Part shown: positions 20,601 to 35,600 of the stretch, in pieces
Layout: every line of letters starts with the position of its first letter
Position numbering within the stretch: position 1 is the stretch's first letter
DNA from: Liolophura sinensis
Lineage: Eukaryota; Mollusca; Polyplacophora; Chitonida; Chitonidae
Length of the DNA stretch: 47,809 bases
Direction of reading: 5' to 3'
Assembly (NCBI RefSeq): GCF_032854445.1
Contig: NC_088295.1
Span: forward strand, 69,423,249-69,471,057
Notes under the pieces: model-generated
Databases searched by the model: none
Seen by the model: only the letters and a program-made list of their open reading frames with translations
Told to the model about the DNA's origin: nothing
Translations under genes and position numbers: made by a program

Positions 20601-23600
20601 AATTTCACAAGACTCACACATCTTAAGTATTCGACAGAGCAGACTTAGGACAAAAAGTGAATGGAGAGGTTTCAAAGCCCCAACTCGAGTGTAGTAAACA
20701 TAAAATATCAGAAAAAGCCAATAATTATACTGCTCTAGTTCTAATTAAATGTCAAGCTCATTAATGGTAAGTAGTAAAGTATGATAGAGCCAGGTAATTT
20801 AACACGGTAACCACTCCTTTGTCTTATGTGCATATAATAACTACATAAGGTGAAGGACAAAGAACAGGAGTGAAGAAAAACTTCTGCACATATATATATT
20901 AAATGCATACACATATATGAATTAAATTCTGTACACATAAGAAAAAAATTAGTTGTACAGAAATGCAGCCATGTGTAAATTTAAAAAACGTCTACTGAAA
21001 AGTGTACGGAGAAAATAAAACCAATAAGTCTAAAGGATAAAATGTTGAAATAATCAAGGATTAAACCATACAGGAAATAATTACCGAGTTCCTGTGTTCT
21101 TCATCAGACCAGTCAAAGTGGTCAAGCTTCGATGAAAAGGCATCTAAAATTTCTTTATGTCTGGCCATGTCTGTTGCTAGGATGAGCATGACCATTCCCT
21201 GTTTGTTAACGGGTTAAAGGGGATTAACATTAACAACACACACCATGCTGGTTATAGAGGAGTGGAGAATGAGAAAAAGCAAGCAAGCTGTGGGACCATT
21301 TAGCCGGGCATGCCGACAGCGCCATCTTCCGGAAGGCTATTTTAACGTGTTAGCTATAAATCACGACTAAATATACCGAGATTGCTCTGTCGAACTGGAC
21401 CAGTAAGTCCTTAATGTTGAACCGTTTCCCGCGCAAAGTCGACTCGTTCGAAGCTGAACATTGTCCTCTTGCAATATGTGAATAATGTATGATTTCCTAA
21501 GTGACCAGTTTGTCAGCTAAACGCCATTAAAAGACAAGAAGGAACAACAGACTAAACAGCTTAAAACCGAATTTCTTAAGCAGGAGAGATTCGCCATAAA
21601 AGTTTCCAGCACATTTCTGGACATAGATTTATACGATTTCCGTAGGCGCTAAAATGGACCAACAGCTTTCTGACTTAGAGATAAATGAATTTAAAAAAAA
21701 GTACAAAAAAATCACTGTATATATGATATACTGTCCAGACGGGCATACCTGGGAAACAATCGGGATAGAGGGGGTGGGTAGTTCAGGATTATCGATTCTT
21801 ACAGGTATTAACTCATGCAAAAGCGTTTGGTTCACGAAATACACTCATTTTTACCGTGTCCAAATGCTCTTTGTTTTGGTAATCAAAATTCGTGTTGAGC
21901 TTTTCTTTAAAATTCTCCATAATTTCAGCGTGTCTAGCCATATCTGTCGCCAGTATTAACATCGTCATTCCCTGGTAAATGAAAGCGACATGCCTATTTC
22001 GTCAGATTGTCGTTTGATGCGTTAAAGAGGACGAAAACGTGCACGTACAGTGACGTCAAAGGGTGAATCTTTGTAACCGGAACATTAATGGCCACCAATG
22101 TTAAATAATATCAAATATTTTCCATCAGATCACCAAATACTTTTTTCTTCCAAAACGTTCCTGCTCATTCATATAAATCATTAGTTGCAAAAGTAAGTCT
22201 AGGTTCCGACATGTGCCGAAGGACGATAAAAGGGCACCGCTGGAAAGCAGAATTGTTCAGGTAGTAATAATGGACAGCTATCGCCTATTATTTCTGCTGC
22301 CAATGTCCAATTTGATGACGGGGCACATGCTTACAGTTCATATTAATCTCTGTCAGAAGTCACAAATTGGTCTTTGAAAACAGAATACTTATCACTGATG
22401 AAATATCACCAGGTGGGATGGAGCCCTCTTTGACTTCAATTCAACATAACCTTTCCCTTGATCTATACCTACCGATCGAATCCTTTTGAAGGTATCTTTG
22501 TCGACGTTAAAGAAGATATTACATTCAGGGTTGGAAAGGATCTGGAAGGCCACAGCGCAATGGTGATTCTCCAGCGGAGAAATGTCATTGTAGCGGATGG
22601 CTAATTCCGTGCGTGCGTTAATCTGGTACCTGCATGGCAACCAGAAAGGAGACATAAGTGGAAGTTACGGACAGTCTTCTCCGGGACACTTTTGAGCTTA
22701 AAGGTTTTCTTTCTTGAGAGTTCGCTCAGAAACGGTAATGGCAAAGAACCGAGCTCAACGAAGAATTATAACCTTCTCGGGGCTGCTATTCAATACCTTT
22801 GAAAAAATTGAATATATGTAAGATGAAGACTGTCCCTTACGTATTATTGTATCCCGGGTGGTCCAGATCGTGGCATACTGCCGCTGTGAGGAGAATGCCG
22901 AGGTCTTCGCGGCTGACTTTCTCCCACAGCTTACACAAATGGATCATACCGTACATCATTTGTGTCACGCAAAAGCAATGTCGGAAGTTGTGGAATGGAT
23001 TGTTCCGGTAATTCTCCTGAACGCATAGCTGCAAAAGATTAATGCTATCACGTCAGTCTTTTATATATAAACAAGCACAAATTAATTCCCTATAGCTGAC
23101 ACATCCCGCAAAAAGTCCATGTAGTCTTCCAGCGGGGCTACTCTTCAAGTGAATGAACCATGATTAAATAAAGGGACATCAAGGGCGACATGTATAGCTG
23201 CTACTCCCAGATAAAAACCGACACGATGAACAGCCAAGACCGATGTACAAAAGTTTAGAATACTGTCGCAATATATATCGACATAGACTGGAGCTACATT
23301 TGTCACCATTCTTATCATCTTTTAATATATATCTCCAGTAATGCGTGGCCTCTACCAAGGATTCTTAAGGCATTTGTTGCATTTAATTTTTATCATCCTC
23401 ATTTTCTTTCGTTGATTATTCTTTCTAGTCTATGTGTACATTTTGTGTTGAGCCACTTACTTAACATACTGACGCTAGCTAACAACAGATGGTAAAGTTT
23501 CACTTACCAGCCACCTCTTGAGGGTGATGGGGTTGATGTTAAACTCCGTAACTAAATCCAGCTCGTGGTACATGTGCTCCAACAAGCTCAACATCTGTTG

Positions 23601-26600
23601 ATCCCCAAAACAGTTCATTGAATACACATTTCCGTCATGTCGACATACAATTAATAATTCAAATTTGCAAGCTTTCAAATGCATCTTGAATTTTAAGAAG
23701 TGGTTGGTGGATTTTGTAAATGTTAGGGTACTGAATATGACAATAAAGAACTTGTCTGCATGTTCGAGTAAATTCACCAAAACTGGATGTTTGTATGCGA
23801 AAGACAAAATCAGCAGTTAAAAACTGGGTCATCAACACTGTTTATTTTGCTGTTGATTTTTACTGAGGGCACATTTACAGAGATAACATGTTCAAGGACA
23901 GCCAGTGGAAAATTAGACATCTCACACATTGATAGTTCTTCTTTCTTAGATTTCTTCAGGATCGTTTCACAAAGAATATAGATATGTACATACGGTTATG
24001 ATTATTCGGTTAGGACAGCAATCGGGTCTTGTCAAGCAGATTTTCTGTCTAAATGATTCATAGATCTGTATGACTAATAAAAGTATAGCTGGAGACGCAC
24101 GTTAGTGTGTTTCAACACTTCCACCGATCAATACACGATTGACTATTAATAACGCTCAAAAAAGCTATAGCATCTTTTTTTGTTTATTTTTTAAATTTTC
24201 TCCTTTATGCCATTATGTTTCTAGAAAATGGTACATAATGCGCCGTATCACATCTTCGAACTAAGCGATTTGTTTACCAATGTCCTTCCTCTCATAGTCA
24301 CTGGCTTTTAAGAACAACATAGATGGTGCTTTTTTCCTTCAACGATTTTAATCATCCACTATATCCCAATACTCTAATAGCCACATATACTGTATAATTG
24401 TTTGTTGCTTTACTCCAGTATTCTCAGTGATGTATAAATTGCCTGCTGGCTCGTTCCAAGTGAGTTTCCACTGTTTGACCTGGATTCTTTTACTTACCTC
24501 ATTGGGTTCCCAGTGCCAGATGTCGAAAGTAGGCTGTTTTAGGTACTCTACTGTCTCTTGGGAAAGCGTGTACTGAAAAGCAAAGATTTTTTTTATTGTC
24601 ATAAAGATGAAACGAACACTGAACAAACACAGCCGTCGTTAGATCAGACAATGGCTGATGTTTGCTCAAGCCTTCGCTTCCATGGATTCTACTCGCTCTC
24701 GTTGACAAGATACTAGCCTTGTCGATGGAAGAGAATTTCGCTGAAAAACAGAAGATCGCTATTACCAACGTTAATCGATGAAAATGGCATAGGAGTGGTG
24801 CTTATCTGTTGCTAAAAATCTGCTTAATCTCACTACTATTCATATACTGGTTTTCCATTTTATTAACAATGCTTTCAGTGGGAAAAAAAACTTTGTTATA
24901 TTACAAATAAATATGTTCAAAAAATAGATCAGATCAGTTGAAACAGCATTATGTTAAAACATTTGATGTTAATGTTGTTCTTGGGTAAACACAATATCCT
25001 GGACATTTTGTACGGAATAACTGGCGCGACATCAATATGTCATGATTTTCAGCTAAGACTAACTGCATGTACGCAAAAACGCTTTTGCTATGGAATCTGG
25101 GAAGACAGATCTCTCTTAATATTGCTGCAAAGTAAAAACAAGTGCTTGCATGGAAGGCGCAACGACTTACACTGTACCTGGTGTGCAGACATAAGGTGGA
25201 CAAGAATGGGGAAATGATCAAACGGAAAGTGGTAAGTAAAGTAGGTAAAATGGTTTACCGACCAAATATAAGCAGCATGCATTCCTTATTATACTTTTTA
25301 AGAAATAGGATGTTAAATTATAGACATGTTTCTTGAGTACATCAAAGACAGAAGATAAGAGCACTTTTACATTTTTAAGTGACATATGTGCTTTAAAATT
25401 TAGGTGTTATCTAAACATCCCTCATGCATCCCCGAAATCGAGTTTCGCATACATGCTTAGACTATGTAAATAGTATCTTGCTAACTAAACATCTGTGGTA
25501 GGTATCGTCAGTGATTCTCTCGCCAATAGGTTAGAATGAAGACAGTAAGCAACACATATATAGTGTAAATACTGTCGAGACACATGCACTAACTGCACAT
25601 GGTTCACAGACATGTAATACGTCATAACAACAAGGGTTTCTCTAAAGCTCTACTTATGCAAAGTGCTAGGTAGATCAATGAAAGTTTACCTTCTCAAAAT
25701 TAGGAGGCGATTTCTTGTTGGTCGGAGTCTTCTTTTCCGAGTCGCTAAGCAATACGTGTAAATACAAATAAACATGCTTTTCTTGCGTTTAAACCACATG
25801 GGCGAAAGGTTCGAGAGTTCACTTCATGATCTAAACAGGGTATCCTTGTCATATTCTTTGCTTAACATTATGATTTTAGTTAAGCAATTAAATGTCCAAC
25901 GATATTTCACTTTGCACACGTCTTTTACTGGAAATAAAAGTGTGTAACGGTCGTGATCGTATAATAGATGCACTGGCTACTTGTCGTGTGCCTATAACGA
26001 AAGTAAATACGAAAGCTTTGTTGAACAGGTTCTGAGCCAAAGTGACCATTACATTTAACTAATGACTGATCACGTAAGTGTTATAAACAATGGTTTAGAA
26101 TCGGCTCCCAGTGCTGGTGGACACAGCCAGAAATGAGTCCACAATGGCGAGCTTCAGGTTTAGATCAACCGGATTCTAGCAAAAATCATGTGTAATGTCA
26201 AATGATATGCACGATACCCTGCAGAAATCACAAGTTCTGGAGTGTTCTTTGCCCGCCGGGGGTGGGGAGGTAAACATGGGTCAGGTAAAACAGAGGGGCA
26301 CATTAGTGGAGCGTTAGGTCGTCAATAAACACACATGGGTACAGGGCACAACACACATTCACCAGTGTCCAGTCCTTTACCTTGGGATAAGCAGGCACAT
26401 CCCGCTTGAGACTTATCTTGCTTTCGTCACTCAAAGAACTATAAAAACGATGAAGATCAGGGTCGAAGGTAATTACTTTAGTTTTACTTTTAATTCAAGT
26501 TAAACTAAAACTACGTTTACTGAAAGTACATAAACAAATAAGCATGCTCTCAATAATACTTCAAATATCTAAAACAAATTCAAGATAATAAACCAAGAGG

Positions 26601-29600
26601 GCTAAATACTTTAATTGCACCAAGAGTATTGCTAAACGTGCAAACAGTTTTAAAATAAATATAAAAACACAACTGCATAGAAAGAAAATACAAAACAACA
26701 GACAAAAATTTATATTAAGTGCTAAACTTGAAATTATAAGACTATATGTATTTGTAGTTTTCTTTTTTTAATTTCACAAAGACAGAAAACAATGAGACAT
26801 AAAATTGTCAGAGACCAATGGCGTTTTACACCCTATCAGTGAGTACGTAATGGAATCAGTGAGTGCTGTAATCATAGGACAAGTGACAGCCTGGTGACCG
26901 TAATGAACTATAAGGCATTAGAGGGTCATCATGCCATGATGACTTTGGCGAGGTTCCTCAACAGGTGTACCGTATATCCGATATATACATACACTTTGCG
27001 TACTTCTCTTGGCTGCGAATTCTAATTATCAGATCTTATTGTATAAGCGCTAGTAGAATCATGATGTCGTTCATATAAATAGAAGTGTACAAGTGTATAG
27101 TCTGAATGACGTTTGTAAAATACGAACATTACATCATCTTTCCTGTTCGGGGCCTTGGCTCTTGAATATTATACTAGTATGTTGAGGTAAATGTACGTCA
27201 GGCCAAGTTTCACAAAGCGCCGGACAACATTTTTTTATCGTACATTTGTCGTACGATATTTTGTATGTCACTTTTACCGTATCATTTTTCCATAGGCCCG
27301 ACATCTTTGTGAAACTGGGCACTGAACTTTTTTTGGTGTGGATAAATTTCAAAACCTAAATGCATGGCAAGGATTTATGAAGTCGTTCATGTTCTTGATT
27401 AAATAGGCTAATGCTATATCAGTGACACCTAAAGAACCGTAATAGTTGAAACTATAGGCTTCGATATAATTTATTCAGCATTTGCAACCCAGTTTCTGTT
27501 ATACATAATGCAGTTTTGTCGATCATGGTATCTATGGTGTGAGCCGTGGGTTACACAGATCACACAGTCGGAGTTCTGCCACCGATGAGTCTCGGAGTGA
27601 TGACGTACGTTTATGATATGCCAGGACTGTTTCATATACATGATCAAACAACTGGATAGATTGCTCAGTGTGGGGGTAACCACTGTCCGCTAAAGGCGAC
27701 TCATTAAATATGCAGAGTAAAAGTAGCGGTGCGAAACCGATATTATGCAAGTAAACAAAGCTGAACAAAAGACACGGAGTTTGTCATGCTAAATATGTAT
27801 AGTGACATCTGTGTCAAGACCAAACGAGACAGAACTAAAAAATAAACCACCTGGGAGTAAACAATATAATACCTAACATATAATATCATAGCATACCTCA
27901 TTCTGTTGAAATCGATAAACTTCTTTTGAGCATTCCAGATTTGGTCTTTAATGTCGGATATGTCCCGTTTGCACTTCTCTATCTCGACCACTTTTAGACC
28001 CTCATCTCCACAGACAGAAACAGAAAAGCAACGGTGGAGACAGTACAGTATATGACATAAAACCTACAAAGCCGTTTTCACAAGACACTGGCAGCTTGGA
28101 AGATCACAAACCCTGGAAACACCACGCAGACCAAAGCAGAATTCGCCAGCGGGTGTCTGGTGAAGCTACACACAACTACCAGACGAAAATGATCTGCATC
28201 GGCTTGTCTGGTACTGATTAACTACGCCAAGATCATATATTGCGCATGGGAATAACAGACAAGGATTAATTAATGATCAACGTGGTTATATATAGCCTTG
28301 AATCGTCGCCACAAATTGTGTTTGAAAAAGAGTAATGCCTAGATTGCTCAAGGCTTTTAAGCCGCTTCACGAAATACTGTTGTATCGCTGATGAACTTCT
28401 GCCTCCAACCAACCACTGTCCAAAGAAATTTCCAACCATTACAATAATTAGTATTGATTGAGGGAGATTCGAAAAGGAAAACCATATTCTTCTCAATCAT
28501 GTATGTACAAAGAATTGACATCTTGTCTGCCAAGGCTGCCAAAATAACATCTTCCCTCAGATTGTTGGTACATTTAACTTCTTGTTCATGTTTCGGGGGC
28601 AGTTACACTCTTTTCTACACTACAACATTGATACCTATGTCACTGATACTAAGGTTTAACCTCTCCAAAAAAGAAAGAAAGAAAAAAAACACATACACAC
28701 ACACACACACACACAAAGAAAATAGGGACATTGGACGGGCTGGGAAGAACGGTCCTTGAGGTTCTTGTTTTTGAGGTTCTTGTTTATAGCGACAAGTATA
28801 TAAACAAGCTAAGCAGGCGATTATACCAAATCTGACTTTTAGTAATGTTGTCATGAAGGCATGATCACAGAACGGACATGAAAATACTCACTTTCCAGCC
28901 GCCTCTCTAACGAGCTCAGGCGGGTGGTAATGTCTGACTTCATTTCTTCTACTTTAAAGGCTCTGAAATATACATAAATATATATAATATATATAAATAT
29001 GCATGCATTTGTAAAGGACGAAAAAATATTCTTTCCAGCAACTTCTAATTTCTAAAATATATACACATTTCTGTCATATTGGGTTTTGATATAAGTTGTT
29101 GACGTGACCTCCTTGTGAAGAAAGTTGACAGCAACCATTGTCACATTTATTATCAGTAGCAACTTATGTAGTCAGGCTCTTCACGATAGAAGTAAGGGGC
29201 AGGCTATGGTGACTTTTACAAAATGACCCCTAAGAGCAGTGAAGTACCTAGCCACCCGTCTAGCAGCTGACTTTATATATTACCTCTGCACAACGTTTTA
29301 CACAATAAAGGCGTAAGTTACCTGTTGAACTGTTCAGCAACTTGAGACAGAACATTTTGGAACACTTCGCTTTCATCTGGAATCAGATAAGAAAGTTGAT
29401 AAACCGTTTACTTCTTAACAGGAGACATACATCATGAAAGAACATGAATAGTTTTTTTCTTGGTAAAAAAGTCCAATGGATTTAAAAATGCCAAAATAAG
29501 AGTAATTCAGGCTCCTCGCATTAGCAAACCTCTATTAATTTGTTCCACACAAAATTGACTACTGGAGGTGTGAGCTACTTGAACTCAACCAGCCATGCAG

Positions 29601-32600
29601 ACCGAAGCTGCTATTGTCTCCAGTGTCTTCGCCACGTGGCAACTAACAAAGGTCAGAAAATCCTAGCAACAACGTAAAGTAATTGTTTATCATCAGCCGT
29701 AAGGCATCTGTGAAATGTACTACAAACGAAATCAGGTAGTACCAGCATTATCACGGCCGGAAATTACAGCTAGGAGAAGCATGAGGGCTACCATTCTAGC
29801 CTTACCATAATGGCAAGAGAGTCTACAGTTATGTACTATATGTGCATTGAAAGCAGAATACCTTTAACATTCAACTGACCGTTTCGGGAAGATGGGTTCT
29901 TTACCACCACTGTGTACGGTGTCCTGTATGAAAAAAAGACAGAAAGTAAAACATATTGTCAGGTTGCGTCATTTATCTTTCATTGCAAACTTCAATCAAA
30001 GAGACAAATAAAACGATTTTGACGTTTTATGGGGCGGCGGGGGTTAGAGGATTATAGCAATATGCACAAAATTTAAAGTGTAAATAGAGTAGATTTGACA
30101 AGACATAAAAAGAAAGTGGGGGGAATTTATAACATGTTACGGTCACGTCTTAGAGGCAATTTAATGTCAGAGAAATCTAGAAGTTTATAGCTGATAAATT
30201 TGACTATTGTGATGCTTTCTGCGCATAATTAGACATTCCACCTGCTGCCCAAGGGGTGATTGGTGGGCTGTGATCATGTGACAGCAAGTAATGACTTACG
30301 AGGGCGTGTTGATTGGCATGGAAGGGGAAGCTGTCACGTGAGCTCCGTCGACGTCCTTCAGTGTTATGGTAGAATATCTACAACAAAAAGAGCAGCATCA
30401 TTTCAAGCTGAGCGTAAACAAGTTCAGGTGACATATAGCTCCTTGCAATGATTTTCTCCACCTGGGTTCCGCTTTTATATGGAAAGGTTAAGTGTTGTCA
30501 TGATCTTCTATGATAAAACACTGATGGGAAAATGTCAAGCCATCAACGTAAGCAACACGTTAAGATGTGATAATTGAGATAAAGATAACAATTATCATGA
30601 CGCAGCTATGCTGTGATTCAATGTGGCAGAACTTTTTTCTCAGTCATATTTAGACAGACTTCAGCCACGAGCACTGTTCAAAAGACATTATTCAAAAGTT
30701 ATAAATTAAAGTGAGTTATATATTGTGAAGAATTGCTTAAGGGTAGTAGCTCTGGTATCAGCGTGGTTCAACGTTATTAAAATAGCTAGGAGCTGTGGCA
30801 GATTCTGATAATCAATACTCTATACTCTTTCCACTTGCATAACCTTTACTGCTTCCTCCACGTATATAATATTTTCTAGTATTGGTAACATATGTCTAAA
30901 GCAAACACCCTGTATCCAGTACCACAATCGATGGATTACATTTCTGACCATCATATTAATTTATCCCTCTCGTTCCCGTCATGGCCCAATGATAACTATA
31001 GAGGAATAACGGTTGTCCGTAAACACACAGGAGCGTCGTAACCCACACCAAGACGACGGCTGCTGGCCCGTTTTGTAATCAAATCTGCAGGTCAGACATC
31101 TAACAGGAACGCTATATCGATTTATCGATTTACATACTAATTATTGTTATTCTGGCAAAAGGCTCTTTCATGTTGATAGACATGCAAATCCATCACTCCT
31201 GTCTCCACTATCCCGTATCCACGGCGAAAACTAACGTTCTAACGAACAGGACAGGATATCCAGATACCAACTTTGGACAATTTTGATAATGACAAAAACA
31301 TGAGAAAATCCTCATATTACTTTAGAGCACATCTGCGTCCTGAAACTATATGAAAACAACAGCGTTGTTTCCCGGCCAATCAAATGCCGCAGTAAATACC
31401 AGGATAAACCTCTATTGGTACAGTTACATTTTTGTAATGATACTGCGCAGCACATGGACAATATGTGTGGACATAATATGAAATTTTTGCTCGCAACTAT
31501 GTACGTACTTGTTCACCGCTGCTGCTTGGCATATTAGCTCGTGTATGTCACGGGAACTGGAATGACGACTGAAGATGATCTACAATAAAAGAATATGTAT
31601 TAGTTACAAATAAAACCATGCCTCTACAGAACTACCCCAGTCCCATACTTTAAATTATATTATAATATATTTTGGCATCGTCCAGAGGAACATTTGTAGA
31701 GTATAGCTTTGTCACTATATTAAGTCAATAAATAGCAATGAATGCTTTCAAAAATGTGAACCAAGGTATACCGTACGAGTTATAAAGTTTCCAAGCAGAG
31801 TGAGTATTCGACATGCGAAACTTATCAACTCTCCTGCATTATGCAAAGCGTCAACAACAGATTTTTAACTACAGCTTGCCCTTTATCCAAAAGCTATTCT
31901 AAACGCCATGGTGATCTTTGCATAGAAACGGGCCATATTGCTTCAACTATCATCCCCGCCATGAAGCAATGCTGTTACATGTATTATATGTTGTAAAAAA
32001 AGTAACATCAAAAGAAGAAAATGCAGAAAAGTCTCTTGGCTATTCGCCGACAATTATAAAAGCTTACGCCCCGTATATTTCAGGTAAATTCATTATTTTA
32101 GCTGCTGTCTGTAAAAGTAATCCAAATGTTTCACAATCAAACATTATTTGAGAAATGAAAAGTCCATGTATTTTTTTCTTTGTCCATGGGTAATGCTTGG
32201 AGAACTCCTAAAGATTTTATTTAATTGTGACCAACGACCTTTTCATCCCTTGACATGGTTGACGAATAGTAAGTAATTAGAACTTCTCGGAACTATATGA
32301 TTTCCTGGGGCTGTTTATCTGCCTTCCGTTTTGTGTCTAATGCCAGAAGGAGGTTCAGCTGAAGGTCAGCTTATTGGGGGTGGTAATGACAGTCGCGTTA
32401 TATGGATAGTGCTGGGAAGCAGCCTATTAACTTGGATAGAATACCTCACGTCTGACTATTCTCTCCAACGAAGTTTACAAGCTAACATTCTCTTCACACA
32501 ACTTCTTATTGAGCAGATTGGCACAAAGACTCTTCTACGACAATTCTGTAGAAAGAATTCGTGTCGCATCCACGGTGATAATACGTGTGCTAATATGTGT

Positions 32601-35600
32601 ACGTAAACAAAGAGCTCTGTCGACGAAGACCGAAATCATGTGGGCTGTACAAGCTTATTTCCATGGCAACACACCTGCCGAGGGGCAAAACAGGTAGATC
32701 GTTGGTAGGTGTGTTTCCCGCTGTGCACCGTAAATTGTAGGATTTAAAACCAATCCGTGCCAATTAAAGCCGTGTCGTGAATGCTCATAGATGTGAGGGA
32801 ATTTGAATTCTATCCCACCGTTCCAACCTGCAATCCCATCGGTGATATGGTGGACTACTTATCTCGGTATTTATCGGGTATCCACGTGAATCCGAATTGA
32901 TTCTCGCTATGACTAATTCAGGACTGGATTTATTTCAGCACCCTCCATTATCAGATTGACTTCTAGTTGCCAAGGAACTGCATATGTCCCAAGACACAGG
33001 TAACTCTGGCCAGTGGCCGTTTGTCTAAATTTAACCCAGTTAATTACATGTATGCCTGTGTGGAGAAAATTTCGCGGGGTTAGGTGACCATGTAGCATGA
33101 AGCACGCGCGGCACGGTAAGAGTAAACTACGGCCTGATTATACGGATGGTGAGACACAAGGATTGCCTTTCTGGTAAACATCTGATCACACATAGCCGGC
33201 GACAACAAGCCCAATGGGCTGAGACTTCTGGTACCGGTCAATAGGGCAAAGACAATGGTGTATACGACAGAGGACGGTATTTTGACTGGAGTCTTTGAAC
33301 TAAACCTCTCTAAACACGTTGTGGATTATTTGCTTAAGGGTCCACAAGAACAATTCAAGGCGAGAAATCCAAGCGAAAGAATTCATGAATGCGATATTAG
33401 TACTTTTTATATCATAACTCTCTCAAACGAAATTAAATTAACGTTATATCTTAGAAGTTTTCAATGACTTAATTGAGCAATAAAAAGCCAGTTTTGTTGA
33501 ACTTACTGCATCAACATGTCTCGTTTGCTATATTTTGGATACGGTATATCTGATAATTGTATACTATGATCTGTTCTTTGAAGGCTAAGCTCGTAATTCA
33601 CCATGAATACACCGCTACTCGCGTTCATTAAACACAATGACAACAAATTCTACTTCATATCAATACGCGGGTATCCATTCACAATAACCAGTGTTCAACA
33701 CGCTGGCATCTGTTCCGCTGAATTGAACTTTTATGGCTTCAATGCTTACCCAATCAGACACCATGATTTAAATGTCAAAAACACGACTTTGATCTTTTGA
33801 CAGCTCTCGTGTATTGGGATCTTGCTGTAGTCCGCATTAAGCTTTGTTGAATATCAGTATGTGCATGTTAGGACAGCTGCCTGAATGACTGCAGTGCTGA
33901 GCATCGTTCCATGCTATTATTTGAAGTAATACCCAACCTTTGGTAGTTATGAAAGTAAAAGTGCGTATCAGTCGGTCACGTCATATTTATACCATGTGCC
34001 GTTTTAGCTATATCACTATATTTCCTAATGTCTGAACCCTGCTTAACGATATATCTTTCAATTCAATTAGAATAAAATGGGCCAAACACTTATGGTTATT
34101 CAAGAAACTGTACAGAAATGGGATGTGAGACTATAGTCATATAGAGTACAGAAATGGAATGTTAGACTATAGTCATATAGAGTTCAGAAATGGAATGTGA
34201 GACTATAGGCATATAGAGTACAGAAATGGAATGTGAGACTATAGGCATATAGAGTACAGAAATGGAATGTGAGACTATAGGCATATAGAGTACAGAAATG
34301 GAATGTGAGACTATAGTCATATAGAGTACAGAAATGGAATGTGAGACTATAGTCATATAGAGTACAGAAATGGAATGTGAGACTATAGGCATATAGAGTA
34401 CAGAAATGGATGTGAGGTTATACTTATACAGAGTACAGAAATGGAATGTGAGACTATTGTCATATAGAGTACAGAAATGGGATGTGAGACTATAGTCATA
34501 TAGAGAACAGAAATGGGATGTGAGACTATAGTCATACAGAGTACAGAAATGGGATGTGAGACTATAGCCATACAGAGTACAGAAATGGGATGTGAGACTA
34601 TAGTCATACAGAGTACAGAAATGGAATGTGAGACTATAGTCATATAGAGTACAGAAATGGAATGTGAGACTATAGGCATATAGAGTACAGAAATGGGATG
34701 TGAGACTATAGTCATACAGAGTACAGAAATGGGATGTGAGACTATAGTCATACAGAGTACAGAAATGGGATGTGAGACTATAGTCATACAGAGTACAGAA
34801 ATGGGATGTGAGACTATAGTCATACAGAGTACAGAAATGGGATGTGAGGTTATACTTATATAGAGTACAGAAAAGTGCATCGGCTACATGTCAGATTTAC
34901 GACAGACTGTCCGCTATCAACCCCACCGGGATCATCTAAAAATATGTCATTGTCGGAAGTGAAAGCCTGCAGCAATGGCGAAAGTATGGACCGATTTGTA
35001 TGTTATTATGCTCCATAGTGAGCAATGTGAGAAATATAAGGGATGTTGACAGGAGTAAAAAAAAAACGCAGACACCGACCTAAATGACATTCGCTGCGAC
35101 TGGTCAAACTACACCCAGTGACCAAGCACATTAACATGCCATAAGTGATCTAAAGCGATGTGCCGTCGTGGGAGTACGCAGCAGTTCATTCAGGGCAAGA
35201 ATAAAACTAGCTTAAATCGTTTAAAACATTTAAATGATATTGTAACACCATTATAAATTGAAAAATAAAAATATTTTAAGACGAGATGATTGACTTAAAC
35301 TTGGAAGAAATAAAAACATTTTAAAGAAATCTTTGCTTTCAGGGAATGTGGTCGTAAAGGGTTGTCTTCGCACAGCAAAAATGCATTGTTCTTCGTTGAG
35401 GTGATAATTTGCCACACTAGAGGTACATTGTGGAAAGCCACCAATGAATTAAGTATTCATTTACAAGATACATATAACTCAGGAATTCATGAAGTGGTTC
35501 AGATGTAAAGTGTGGATTTAATTAAGGAATAAATAAAGACATTATCCCGTGGTTTAGTATGTTACAGTAAAACGCCAATTTTCACAAACAAGGTCGCGTA

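Noticed and set aside
24499-24768. Minus frame overlapping PDE9A exon 9
   Set aside because: Reads the exon in another frame and runs into the intron; splice sites and homology support the other frame.
34111-34873. CRISPR array
   Set aside because: The 36-bp repeats are directly adjacent with no unique spacers, and the DNA is clearly animal.
34162-34880. Open minus frames of 76 and 165 codons with a 12-residue repeat
   Set aside because: They follow from a 36-bp tandem repeat lacking stops in one frame. They lie in a PDE9A intron and a single-base change splits them.
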